Notes under the pieces: model-generated
The model's input: only the letters and a program-made list of their open reading frames with translations
What the model was told of the DNA's origin: nothing
Database searches by the model: none
Position numbers and translations under genes: made by a program
Shown: positions 35,419 through 44,356 of the stretch, piece by piece
Layout: each line of letters begins with the position of its first letter
Numbering within the stretch: the stretch's first letter is position 1
Assembly (NCBI RefSeq): GCF_002967765.1
Contig: NZ_PUHY01000012.1
Span: 682,001 to 746,000, forward strand
Length of the DNA: 64,000 nt
DNA from: Blastopirellula marina
GTDB lineage: Bacteria > Planctomycetota > Planctomycetia > Pirellulales > Pirellulaceae
Direction of reading: 5' to 3'

Positions 35419-36417
35419 ATGACGTGGCGAATTCAAAGTATTGCCCTCTTGATGTTTTTGTTTATCTCACAAGTTCATGCAGAGGACAAAACGCTGGGGA
35501 ATCGGTTTATGGTACCGAAGCAAGGACACGTCGAGTTTCAGCACTGCTTCAATTGTGAAGTTAAAGGGCTGAAACTTGAAAACAAGGAGGATGTTCTTAC
35601 GTTACACGAACGGATTGCCAAAATTCCTTTTAACGAAGAGGTAATTACTTCGTTCAAGTTTCTCGAGAAGCTGGGACTGGAAAAGCTTAAACAAGTTCCG
35701 CCTCCGCCAAGGCCTGGGGCAAGGGGACGAGTACATCACTTACCTGACTGGCGATCCGTTACAGTTGATTTCGACGAAGAACGCTTTGTTCGACGTGAGA
35801 AAGCTTCCACATTTCAGTTCTCATACGCTAAATCGCTCTTGTCGGAAGTTCTATTAAGCCGCGTTCCCTTCAACACTCAGGTCGAGCACTTCGAACCAGG
35901 GGGAAGCCATTTTCATAATTCCGTCGTGCGAGAACTCTTTTCGCGTTCCACGATATACGACGAAGTCACATACACAACGGAATGGGACCGCGGAAAGGAA
36001 GTATGCTTGGCAAATGTCGGTCGCGGGACAGCAGTTTTTTACTCCGAGCAAGATAAAGACTTGATCGATGCTAAGACCTCGATCGTGGGTGGCCAGATCT
36101 TGGATACATCACTCCACTTCTATCATCGAAAGCCCGTCGTAGAAGACGGGATCTGGTTGCCCCGCTTGAGCCTCCGAATCCATCGAAAATCGAAAGACAC
36201 TTTTCGAATGTCGCTATTTATCATCGGCCACGTCGAACTGGCTAAGCCGGTCGATCCCGAAGCACTCAAAGTCCCGATCCAAGTTGGAGCTGTCTACATT
36301 TGGGGAAATAACAATACCCCATATCTCGCCAAAATGCCGATCGCCTTGGATGATCTGCTCGATAAAACCCCCGGGGTAACGCGCGTTCTCATCGAAGAAG
36401 CAACAGAGGAAGACTAG
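35419..36417 (+). CDS. Secreted protein of unknown function, paralog B
   Basis: A 332-residue exported protein with signal peptide SIALLMFLFISQVHA, 13 bp after paralog A and likely co-transcribed (AAGGAA before the start). Blocks equivalent to those of paralog A are GNRFMVPKQGH, WRSVTVDFDEERFVRRE, LHFYHRKPVVEDGIWLPRL and PIQVGAVYIWG. It adds a CFNC pair near residue 43 and a Pro-rich QVPPPPRPGARGR insertion. Function unknown. Confidence 0.74.
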   Translation: MTWRIQSIALLMFLFISQVHAEDKTLGNRFMVPKQGHVEFQHCFNCEVKGLKLENKEDVLTLHERIAKIPFNEEVITSFKFLEKLGLEKLKQVPPPPRPGARGRVHHLPDWRSVTVDFDEERFVRREKASTFQFSYAKSLLSEVLLSRVPFNTQVEHFEPGGSHFHNSVVRELFSRSTIYDEVTYTTEWDRGKEVCLANVGRGTAVFYSEQDKDLIDAKTSIVGGQILDTSLHFYHRKPVVEDGIWLPRLSLRIHRKSKDTFRMSLFIIGHVELAKPVDPEALKVPIQVGAVYIWGNNNTPYLAKMPIALDDLLDKTPGVTRVLIEEATEED

Positions 36418-36533
36418 TTCGTGGCAAGGACGCGACAAGACGTCAAACGCCCCCGATTTGACCCACCCATTCTAGTCGAGGATACTACATTTCTACTCCC
36501 AACCCTAGCCCCTTCATCTTGTCAGGAATGCCC

Positions 36534-37874
36534 ATGCGTTTGGTTGCCTGGTCGGTTCTGTTTAGTTGTATTCTGTCCGCTAATGCGTTGGCCGCCGATA
36601 AGAAGCCGAACGTGATCTTCATCTTGGCGGACGATCAAGGTTCGGTGGATGCTGGCTGCTACGGAAGTGAAGATCTCCACACGCCGCACATGGATTCGCT
36701 GGCGGTCAATGGAGTGCGTTTCACGCAGTTCTATTCCGCAGCTCCCGTTTGTTCTCCTTCGCGAGCCGGGGCGTTGACAGGACGTTGGCCAGTTAGGGCA
36801 GGCGTGCCAAGCAATTGCTCTTCCGAAAAGGGAGGCGGTGGTGCGATGCCTAATTCCGAAATCACCATGGCCGAGATGTTCAAGGCCGCCGGCTATACGA
36901 CCGCTCATATTGGCAAGTGGCACATCGGCTATACGGAAGAAACCATGCCGTTAGCCCAAGGATTTGATTATTCCATCGGGCACATGGGTGGCTGCATCGA
37001 CAACTATTCGCACTTCTTCTACTGGAACGGACCCAATCGACACGACTTGTGGCGGAATGGGAAAGAGGTTTACGAGAGCGGAAATTACTTTCCTCAATTA
37101 ATGGCCGACGAAGCGTGTTCGTTCATCGAAGAGAATCAAGATGAGCCGTTTTTCATCTACTATGCCATGAATACGCCTCATTATCCTTACCAGGGCGAGG
37201 CAAAATGGCTTGAGCATTTCAAGAACGTGAAGTACCCACGCAATCTATACGCGGCGTTCATCGCTTCGCAGGATGAACGCGTTGGTCAACTGTTGGCAAC
37301 GCTCGACAAATTAGAGCTTCGCAACGATACGATCGTGATCTATCAATCCGATAACGGCTACTCCACCGAAGTCCGCGCCCACAACGGTGGTGGTAACTCG
37401 GGGCCATATCGTGGTGCCAAGTTCAGCATGTTTGAAGGTGGAATTCGCTTGCCTGGCATCATCAGTTGGCCAGGTCATTTGCCAGAGGGGGAAGTACGTG
37501 ATCAGATGGCACACGCTTGCGACTGGCTTCCGACTTTGGCCGAACTGACTGGCGTGAAGCTGCCTGAGACGCACTTGGATGGTCGCAGCCAAGTCGCCGT
37601 GATTAAGGATGGTGACACCAGAAGTCCGCACAGCGAGCATCCTTTGCACTGGCAAGTTGGTAAGGGGAATGGAGCGGCTTGGGCAGTCCGGGACGGTGAT
37701 TGGAAACTGATTGCCAACACCCGTGATACGGAAGAAACCGGTAAGAATCAGAACTACAAGCTATTCCTGGCCAACATCGCGAAAGATCCCGGCGAGACGA
37801 CGAATCTAGCAGATCAGCATCCAGAGGTCGTGGCCCGGCTGTCCAAGCTTCACGAGCAAGAGTTCCCCAACTGA
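36534..37874 (+). CDS. Secreted formylglycine sulfatase (S1 family)
   Basis: A 446-residue exported sulfatase that hydrolyses sulfate esters, probably on polysaccharides. Signal peptide MRLVAWSVLFSCILSANALA; then NVIFILADDQG with metal-binding Asp pair, and the modification site PVCSPSRAG with Cys73 as the formylglycine precursor. IGKWHIG, NTPHYPYQG and YQSDNGYS carry the other conserved Lys, His and Asp-Asn. The start ATG 36534 has AGGA 6 nt upstream. An FGE-type maturase is required and is not in this window. A second sulfatase follows 55 bp downstream. Confidence 0.93.
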   Translation: MRLVAWSVLFSCILSANALAADKKPNVIFILADDQGSVDAGCYGSEDLHTPHMDSLAVNGVRFTQFYSAAPVCSPSRAGALTGRWPVRAGVPSNCSSEKGGGGAMPNSEITMAEMFKAAGYTTAHIGKWHIGYTEETMPLAQGFDYSIGHMGGCIDNYSHFFYWNGPNRHDLWRNGKEVYESGNYFPQLMADEACSFIEENQDEPFFIYYAMNTPHYPYQGEAKWLEHFKNVKYPRNLYAAFIASQDERVGQLLATLDKLELRNDTIVIYQSDNGYSTEVRAHNGGGNSGPYRGAKFSMFEGGIRLPGIISWPGHLPEGEVRDQMAHACDWLPTLAELTGVKLPETHLDGRSQVAVIKDGDTRSPHSEHPLHWQVGKGNGAAWAVRDGDWKLIANTRDTEETGKNQNYKLFLANIAKDPGETTNLADQHPEVVARLSKLHEQEFPN

Positions 37875-37929
37875 TTGCTTTCCCCTCGCAACCCCTCATA
37901 TCGCCCTCCTCCAGAACTGAGATCCCACC

Positions 37930-39279
37930 ATGCGCGCCCTCCTGACCCTCTTTGTTATTCTACCGTTCGCTGCGACGACGCTAGCTGCCGATGCACAACG
38001 ACCTAATTTCTTAATTATCTATGCGGATGATCTAGGTTACGGCGATGTCTCGGCCTATCGCGATGCCGATATTCAATCGCCCAATATCGATAAGATTGCT
38101 TCCGATGGGATCAAGTTCACCAGCATGCGTGCCAATTGCACCGTTTGTTCGCCATCGCGGGCTGCCCTGCTGACCGGGAGATACCCTGACTTGGTCGGTG
38201 TGCCGGGAGTGATTCGCACGAAGACAGAGAACTCTTGGGGGTTTCTCAAGCCAGGCGTTCCTACCTTGGCCGATGAGTTGAAAAAGGTAGGCTACCACAC
38301 GGCCATCGTAGGCAAGTGGCACCTTGGGCTGGAGTCGCCAAATACACCCAACGAGCGCGGGTTCGATTTCTTCCACGGCTTTCTTGGCGATATGATGGAC
38401 AGCTATACCACCCATCGTCGAGAAGGTCACAACTACATGCGGTTTAACGACAAAGAGGTTGACCCGGAAGGCCATGCGACCGATATCTTCGCTCAATGGG
38501 CGCATCAATATATCTGTACGCGAACGACGAAAAGGGACCAGCCGTTCTTTCTCTACCTTGCTTTTAACGCGCCTCATTTTCCGATCGAGCCACCACAAGC
38601 GTACCTCGATAAGGTCAAGCAAGCGCACCCTGACATGGACGAGAAACGCGCGAAGAACGTTGCTTTCGTTCACCACTTGGACGACGCGGTGGGTAAGGTC
38701 TTAGCTTCGCTGGAAACTTTCGGATTCGCGGATAACACCGTGGTTTATTTCGGTAGTGACAATGGTGGTTCGCTACCACACGCTCAGAATAACGATCCGT
38801 GGCGTGATGGAAAGCAAAGTCACTACGACGGCGGTTTGAAGGTTCCGTTCTGTGTTCGTTGGCCAGGGCACATTGAGCCAGGTCAGACGAGTGACTATGA
38901 AGGACTAAATTTTGACATCTTTCCCACATTTCTAGAACTGGCCGGTGCAAAGCCCGCAGACGACTTGAATGCCGTGAGCTTGGTTCCCATCCTGGAAGGC
39001 GAGTCGATGCCTGCTGGCCCGCGCGATCTGTACTTTGTGCGGCGTGAAGGAGGCATGCGTTACGGAGGTAAGTCTTATCAAGCGATCGTTCGCGATGGCT
39101 GGAAACTAATGCAGAACGATCCGTATCTTCCACTAGAACTTTATAATTTGAAGGACGATCCAAGCGAACAAAACGACTTGGCCAAGTCCGAACGGCAGAA
39201 GTTCCGCCAACTGCAACAGGCCATGCAGAAGCAAATCCAGGCTGCGGGAAGTGTGCTATGGCAAGCTTCCCACCAGTAA
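37930..39279 (+). CDS. Secreted formylglycine sulfatase (S1 family, arylsulfatase A-like)
   Basis: A 449-residue exported sulfatase. Signal peptide ALLTLFVILPFAATTLA; metal site IIYADDLGYGDVS; modification motif TVCSPSRAALLTG with Cys73; IVGKWHLGL; FNAPHFPIEPP; and YFGSDNGGS. The C-terminal subdomain carries the common LYNLKDDPSEQNDLA block. It is a divergent neighbour of the sulfatase just upstream, not a recent copy, so the pair may act on different linkages of one substrate. A hairpin terminator follows. Confidence 0.93.
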   Translation: MRALLTLFVILPFAATTLAADAQRPNFLIIYADDLGYGDVSAYRDADIQSPNIDKIASDGIKFTSMRANCTVCSPSRAALLTGRYPDLVGVPGVIRTKTENSWGFLKPGVPTLADELKKVGYHTAIVGKWHLGLESPNTPNERGFDFFHGFLGDMMDSYTTHRREGHNYMRFNDKEVDPEGHATDIFAQWAHQYICTRTTKRDQPFFLYLAFNAPHFPIEPPQAYLDKVKQAHPDMDEKRAKNVAFVHHLDDAVGKVLASLETFGFADNTVVYFGSDNGGSLPHAQNNDPWRDGKQSHYDGGLKVPFCVRWPGHIEPGQTSDYEGLNFDIFPTFLELAGAKPADDLNAVSLVPILEGESMPAGPRDLYFVRREGGMRYGGKSYQAIVRDGWKLMQNDPYLPLELYNLKDDPSEQNDLAKSERQKFRQLQQAMQKQIQAAGSVLWQASHQ

Positions 39280-39330
39280 TCAAGTTGGGACTCGCTTTGC
39301 CAATTCGACTGACTTACGATAACAGAAAGA

Positions 39331-39360
39331 TGTGCCTCGCAGATAAACAGAGGCACTTTT
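39331..39360 (+). terminator. Rho-independent terminator after the second sulfatase
   Basis: GTGCCTC pairs with GAGGCAC across an 11-nt loop and is followed by TTTT. Confidence 0.82.
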
Positions 39361-39392
39361 CCTGTTTTCTCCTTGGTTAGTCGAACATAGTT

Positions 39393-40109
39393 ATGAAACA
39401 GATTATCTCGTCTTTGCTACTCGTCGGTCTCGCTGCTTCCGCGCTCTTTTCTGCCGAACGAAAGCCACTGAAGGATGTTGATCTGACGGCATTATCGCAA
39501 GACATTCAGACCATTCATCAAGGACCACTGGAAGATGGGACTAACTTCGTGGCGATTGCTTTGTGGTTGCCTCAGGAGTATTGGCAGACGGTCATGGATA
39601 AAAACGCGGCGCTTCCCGCGGCCAACAAAGCCAAGCTGTTGGAAACGATGAAAGGGGTCACAATGCTGGCCTTGGTTCAAGGAGACGTCACTCCGCTTGG
39701 CCGCTTCGATTTCTACCAGCGAGACGAGATCGAGAAGAAGCTGGAGATCTCGGTGATCGCCACCGACGGCAAACGACGCGACCTAAAGCCAATGAAGGAG
39801 ATCAGCGGCGAATTGCAAGGCGTGCTGGCCGTTTTCAAACCGGTTATGGCAGCGGCTATGGGGAACATGGGTCGAAGCATGGAGATCTTCGTGCTCGATA
39901 ACACAAACGAAGATGGCTCGAGGATTCTCGATTCGTACGAGCCAGGCCAAATCGATATTCGCATGGTGCGTCGCGATGGTAGCACCATGGACAGCACGAT
40001 CGAACTTCCACTGAACGCGCTGTATGTCCCGCGCAAATGCCCAAACGGCAAAGACGCCCATATCTCGTGGAAGTTCTGCCCTTGGACCGGTGTGCCGCTG
40101 GAAGACTAG
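39393..40109 (+). CDS. Secreted hypothetical protein with C-terminal CxnC motif
   Basis: A 238-residue exported protein of unknown function. Signal peptide KQIISSLLLVGLAASALFS. The body has alternating polar and hydrophobic stretches (LEISVIATDGKRRDLKPM, MEIFVLDNTNEDG). The C-terminus has RKCPNGKDAHISWKFCPWTG, a CPxG-x9-FCPWTG pattern like a half zinc ribbon. No catalytic motif is seen. It lies ~110 bp after a terminator, so it is probably a single-gene unit. Confidence 0.72.
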   Translation: MKQIISSLLLVGLAASALFSAERKPLKDVDLTALSQDIQTIHQGPLEDGTNFVAIALWLPQEYWQTVMDKNAALPAANKAKLLETMKGVTMLALVQGDVTPLGRFDFYQRDEIEKKLEISVIATDGKRRDLKPMKEISGELQGVLAVFKPVMAAAMGNMGRSMEIFVLDNTNEDGSRILDSYEPGQIDIRMVRRDGSTMDSTIELPLNALYVPRKCPNGKDAHISWKFCPWTGVPLED

Positions 40110-40127
40110 CGGGCCTTCAAGAAATGC

Positions 40128-40161
40128 AACAAGTCTCGATCAAGGTAAATCGAGACTTGTT
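40128..40161. terminator. Bidirectional hairpin terminator
   Basis: AACAAGTCTCGAT pairs perfectly with ATCGAGACTTGTT (13 bp) around an 8-nt loop, between the convergent hypothetical and alkaline phosphatase genes. Confidence 0.85.
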
Positions 40162-40187
40162 CTACGGTTGATGATCGCTGACGATAC

Positions 40188-41801
40188 TTACTTCACTGTC
40201 AGAACTTCAGGATCTTCTAGCACGAGATAGTGCCCGTGGTCTGCGGTCAGGATAAGGCAGGTATCATCCCAGCCACCGTGCTCTTCGATCCATTTGGTCA
40301 CACTGTGGAATGCTTGATCGCCGCTGAGAACGGCGCCGATCGAATTGTCGATGTTATTCGAATGATTCGCCCAGTCGACATCGCCCGCTTCGATCATTAG
40401 CCACCAAGGCTTTCCTTTGGCTTCCAATGTATCGAGCGCGGCTAAGCTCATGTCGCTAAGAGTGACATTCTCGCTGATGTCCGCTTCGGTGTACTTCTCG
40501 ACTTTGCTGGGCCGTGAACCGACAGGATTGAAATCACCATTGGCCGTTTGGAAGGGAAGATGCCCACCTTTCACGCCAAAGAAACCGAACAAGCGTTTCT
40601 CTTCCGCGATCGCTTTCGCCTTAGCTTCTTCGAGGACTTCCGGTCCTTTACGGCCAGAAGTTCTCTCGGCGACGACGTATGGGCCGCCGTTGGCCAAGTT
40701 AATTTTTTCCATGTCTTCCTGAGTGAGATAAGGATTACCAGGTACGAAATTCTCGCCTTGGTTTCCATCCTTTTCTTTCTTGTCACCCGAACCACCACCA
40801 ATCAGAACATCAACGCCAGGCAAAGCACCTGGGTGGAAAACGGAAGGCAGGCCAATCATGTCGCGCGTGATGTCTTGGTAGTCGTAACGATGCACATTGT
40901 TCGCATAAGCGCTGCCTGGCGTCGCATGACAAATCGGTACACTAGTTACCACGCCGATGTGCCATCCTTCGCTCTGCAGTTGCCGCGAAATTGGAAGGAT
41001 CTCACGACCGAGGTAGTCGACATTTACTGCGTTATTGTAGGTCTTGATCCCAGCGGTCATCGAAGTCGCCGAAGCGGACGAATCGGTGTAGGCGTGCTTG
41101 GTATTTTTACCCTTCGCAATCGGGTAGTTTGCATCCGGCGGAATTGACCAAGGCTTGTCGCCCGCCTCCTTCGGGTCGTAGCCACCCTTGGTACTACCGC
41201 CTGGCGAGGTAACGATTTGGCGATCGACATTCACGTCGGTACCGCTGTTGTGCGGCGTTGTCACAAAGTAGCCAAAGTCGGTGGTTGCTCCACGGTAGTC
41301 TTGAAAATGGAGGCCGGTCCCACGACCTTCGCGATACGGCACCTTGCCGCTCTTGTTAATGGCGGCGGCCCAGGTCGTTTGCCAGTCCATGCCATCGTAG
41401 ACAAATAGAATGATCCGTTTCTTGCCTGAATCGACCGCCATCTTCTGCAGGCGATAGACGTCGGTTTGGTCGAAATACTCTGCTTCGGGATTAACGGTTT
41501 TCGTGGGCACAAAGCCGAACAGTTCTTTCAGCTTCTCTTCGCTCCGGTAGATACTATTCTGCCCCCGAACAGAGTCGAGGTTGATTCCGAATGTGTAAAC
41601 CGGGATTAGTCGATTTGAGTGAGTTGTCCAATTCGAATAGGTCTTAGGATTCGGGCCCCAATGCAATCCGTTGGTTTCATTTGTCTCGGTATTGGTTTCC
41701 TGTAGTTCCGCGACCGGATCACCAGGCCTTGCGCAATGCGCAATCGGGACAATGGCGAGGAACATAGCGGTGACAATCGCAGCGGGAATTAGCTTTCGCA
41801 C
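40188..41801 (-). CDS. Alkaline phosphatase (PhoA family)
   Basis: A 537-residue exported phosphomonoesterase. Signal peptide KLIPAAIVTAMFLAIVPIAHC; metal Asp in VYDGMD; nucleophile Ser241 in YTDSSASATSMTAG; HATPGSAYANN at the position of Asp153/Thr155 of E. coli PhoA (His variant, as in animal enzymes); EAGDVDWANHSNN with Glu, Asp and His ligands; and TADHGHYLVL with Asp-His. The protein ends 14 residues after TADHGHY, so the C-terminal HTGEDV segment that carries the last zinc-ligand His in E. coli PhoA is absent. The start codon is GTG. Confidence 0.9.
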   Translation of the reverse strand: MRKLIPAAIVTAMFLAIVPIAHCARPGDPVAELQETNTETNETNGLHWGPNPKTYSNWTTHSNRLIPVYTFGINLDSVRGQNSIYRSEEKLKELFGFVPTKTVNPEAEYFDQTDVYRLQKMAVDSGKKRIILFVYDGMDWQTTWAAAINKSGKVPYREGRGTGLHFQDYRGATTDFGYFVTTPHNSGTDVNVDRQIVTSPGGSTKGGYDPKEAGDKPWSIPPDANYPIAKGKNTKHAYTDSSASATSMTAGIKTYNNAVNVDYLGREILPISRQLQSEGWHIGVVTSVPICHATPGSAYANNVHRYDYQDITRDMIGLPSVFHPGALPGVDVLIGGGSGDKKEKDGNQGENFVPGNPYLTQEDMEKINLANGGPYVVAERTSGRKGPEVLEEAKAKAIAEEKRLFGFFGVKGGHLPFQTANGDFNPVGSRPSKVEKYTEADISENVTLSDMSLAALDTLEAKGKPWWLMIEAGDVDWANHSNNIDNSIGAVLSGDQAFHSVTKWIEEHGGWDDTCLILTADHGHYLVLEDPEVLTVK

Positions 41802-42447
41802 AGGTAGGTCTCAGGGAAGGAGGGAAAATGGTGGCCTGATTACTCTATTGAAACTGGACATTAAGCGATTGTTAAGTCCTCTTTACGCAGACAATCTGGT
41901 GATTTGCGCACGATTTTGACTTTCCAAATGGGCGTCACGGAAACGAACTGGTTGTTTTTGATTGACAAGACGACGCATATTTTAGGTCTCTTCACCCTAA
42001 GAACTGTTTGATGAGTACGATCCCATCATTATTTAAGAGCTCAGCAACTGAATCGAAGTGGAAGTGAGTTCTTGAAACATAGGGTGGATCCGAATAGCTC
42101 CCCTCTCAGGTTTTTAGTAATAACCATTACAGGGGAATTCGTAGTCGACATGCTGTTTAACTTGTAAGCACTTATGCTTCGCAATTACGCGAATTAACCT
42201 AATGGCGAATAATTGACCCTATTACTTATGGAGTAGGGACGCCGAAATGCGGAAAATACACAAATAGCCGTAGTCCAAACGACTAACGCACTTAGGTCAA
42301 AATAGAAACGCAAACGCGCACGGCATTCTCGCAATCTTCACTTTCGGTACGCACCTTGCTTCATGATATCCGGAGATATCTCTGCGGTTTAGTCGCGGAA
42401 TATTCGAGCGTAATTGTATTTTTGTCTTGAACGAATCGAAGAGAAGA
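41802..42447. other. Gene-free region between alkaline phosphatase and DUF1559 genes
   Basis: About 645 AT-rich bp between divergent genes with no supported gene and no strong hairpin; it must contain both promoters. Confidence 0.4.
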
Positions 42448-43407
42448 ATGAGAACTGCCACTTTGAAGCCTCGTGGTTTCACCTTAGTTGAACTTCTGGT
42501 TGTCATCGCGATTATTGGTGTATTGATTGCCCTTCTGCTGCCGGCTGTCCAGCAAGCTCGAGAGGCAGCTCGCCGTATGCAGTGCACCAACAACATGAAA
42601 CAATTGGGCCTCGCGCTGCATATGTACAACGACACCTACAAGGCGTTGCCAATGGGTGTGCTGCAGAACCACAACTGGCGTGTGTCGGTCTTACCGTACA
42701 TCGAGCAGAAAGCTCTTTACGACTTCCTCGATTTCGGCCAGTCGTTCAGTGGCAGCTCGTCGAACTCGGGCACCAATGTGAACTACTTGTCGGATGTGGC
42801 CATCGATGCGTTCATTTGCCCATCGAGCCCATTGGACCCGAACATGAATCCTGGTTGGAACAGTCATAAGTTCCAATACCATCATTACATGGGCGTGAGT
42901 GGTGCCGTGGGTACCAACATTGGTACTTGCCAGAAGTTCTATGGTTGGAACTGTGATAACGGTCCGTTTGGTATGAATCGAAAGGTTCGCTTGGCCGAAC
43001 TGACCGATGGTACGTCGAACACGATGATCCTGGGCGAACAATCGCAACGCGTGAAGTACACCGGCTCTGGCGTGGGCTCTTGGCCGTTCGCGGACGGTAA
43101 AACGATGGCACCAGGGGGATACCATGGTGGCTGGGAAGGACCTGCCAACTTGGACCAAACCGGCAGCCAATGGGGCATCATGTCCGGAATCGTTCCGATT
43201 CAATACGGGCCCAATGCGACCTGTCCAGATCAATGGGAATGTGGCTACTGTTACGTGAACTCGACGATTCTGGCTTCTCAGCATCCTGGCGGGATCTTGA
43301 TTACGCTTGCGGATGGTTCGAGCCGTTTCATTGCCGAAACGATCGATCTGAACAATTTCAAGTTGCTTGCACTGCGTAGCGACGGCCAAGTTGTGACGTT
43401 TGACTAA
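42448..43407 (+). CDS. DUF1559 pseudopilin-like protein
   Basis: A 319-residue exported protein. The leader is TATLKPRG|FTLVE with the hydrophobic pilin helix and [18 protein letters not shown]. Family blocks are LPYIEQKALY, LTDGTSNTMILGEQS and the C-terminal HPGGILITLADGSSRFIAE. Extra cysteines occur in WECGYCYVN and NIGTCQKFYGWNC, which could form disulfides outside the cell. AGAGAAG precedes ATG 42448; the frame also opens at a TTG at 42427. It is followed 35 bp later by a lipoprotein gene. Confidence 0.92.
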   Translation: MRTATLKPRGFTLVELLVVIAIIGVLIALLLPAVQQAREAARRMQCTNNMKQLGLALHMYNDTYKALPMGVLQNHNWRVSVLPYIEQKALYDFLDFGQSFSGSSSNSGTNVNYLSDVAIDAFICPSSPLDPNMNPGWNSHKFQYHHYMGVSGAVGTNIGTCQKFYGWNCDNGPFGMNRKVRLAELTDGTSNTMILGEQSQRVKYTGSGVGSWPFADGKTMAPGGYHGGWEGPANLDQTGSQWGIMSGIVPIQYGPNATCPDQWECGYCYVNSTILASQHPGGILITLADGSSRFIAETIDLNNFKLLALRSDGQVVTFD

Positions 43408-43442
43408 GTATCGCTTCGAGCCATTTCATGGAACGACCTATC

Positions 43443-43853
43443 ATGAAACTATCAATTCTATTGGTTCTCATTCTCGGTATCCTAACTTCGGCTGGCTGTG
43501 CTGGAGCAAAAGAGGATGGCGGGTTGGTTTCCGGCAAAGTTACTTTGAACGGTAAACCGTTGTCGGGCGCTGACATCAAGTTTCATAACGCAGATCTTGG
43601 TTTTGGGGTCACTTGCCCTCTGAACGAAGATGGTACTTTTGCCAGTGTCGATATCGTGCCGGCGGCAACGTATCAAATCGCTATCGCTCCTTCCGCTTCC
43701 GGCTTAGAACCGGGCGCCAGCGGAATGCCGACCATTCCTAAGCTTCCTTCCGGATTGCCGAAGAAGTACACCTTTCCGGAAAAGAGCGGTGTGAGCGCTG
43801 AGGTAAAGAATCAGCCGCAAAACGATTTTGAGTTCGATCTGTCCTCAAAGTAA
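43443..43853 (+). CDS. Small lipoprotein paired with DUF1559 gene
   Basis: A 136-residue lipoprotein: leader KLSILLVLILGILTSAGC with a lipobox, then GLVSGKVTLNGKPLSGADIKFH, a beta-sandwich opening shared with the other small lipoproteins here. ASVDIVPAATYQIAIAPS and KLPSGLPKKYTFPEKSG follow. ATG 43443 places the lipobox at a normal distance; TTG/ATG codons at 43428-43440 would add only a few residues. Function unknown. Confidence 0.8.
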   Translation: MKLSILLVLILGILTSAGCAGAKEDGGLVSGKVTLNGKPLSGADIKFHNADLGFGVTCPLNEDGTFASVDIVPAATYQIAIAPSASGLEPGASGMPTIPKLPSGLPKKYTFPEKSGVSAEVKNQPQNDFEFDLSSK

Positions 43854-44356
43854 ACGTGGTAGCGTTTTGTAAACGAGAGGCCCTGTGCTCTTAAGCGCAG
43901 GGACTTTTCATTTCTTGCTCAATCCACACGCGTGCAGCTACTACAGGGGGGCTGTCGTTAAGGTTAACGGAAGGTCATGTTCCCTTGAAGTCTGAAATCG
44001 CGGATCAAAGGGAAGGGACCCTTCGCTATCTGGGGCCAGTTCCGCTGCCTAAGATGTTTACAGTCTAAGCACCTCTGCACGAAGAATGAGCATGTGTCCG
44101 GAGAATTTCTTCCCTAACTTTTTTCGTACGGTGATCCGTAACCCGCTCGCAAGAATTGCTGAAGGTCAGTGAGCCTACTGGATTTAGGTGCGATTTCCGT
44201 ATTCTATTGCGCAGGACTTTAGGAAAAAAAAGAATTATCGGCACGGAGTTTGCCATATTGCTGACATGGATATCCCGATATATCGTAGGGATATCTCGCA
44301 ATATTTACGTTTACTTCTACGCATTTGTTCTTTGTTTCCTCTGGAGAAACGTTTCC
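43854..44356. promoter_or_regulatory. Intergenic region with a GATATCCC inverted repeat
   Basis: Contains an imperfect terminator-like hairpin after the lipoprotein gene (CCCTGTGCT/AGCGCAGGG at about 43880-43903, followed by TTTTC). A perfect GATATCCC-N11-GGGATATC inverted repeat lies at 44269-44295, 61 bp before the next DUF1559 start. No gene is supported. Confidence 0.5.
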
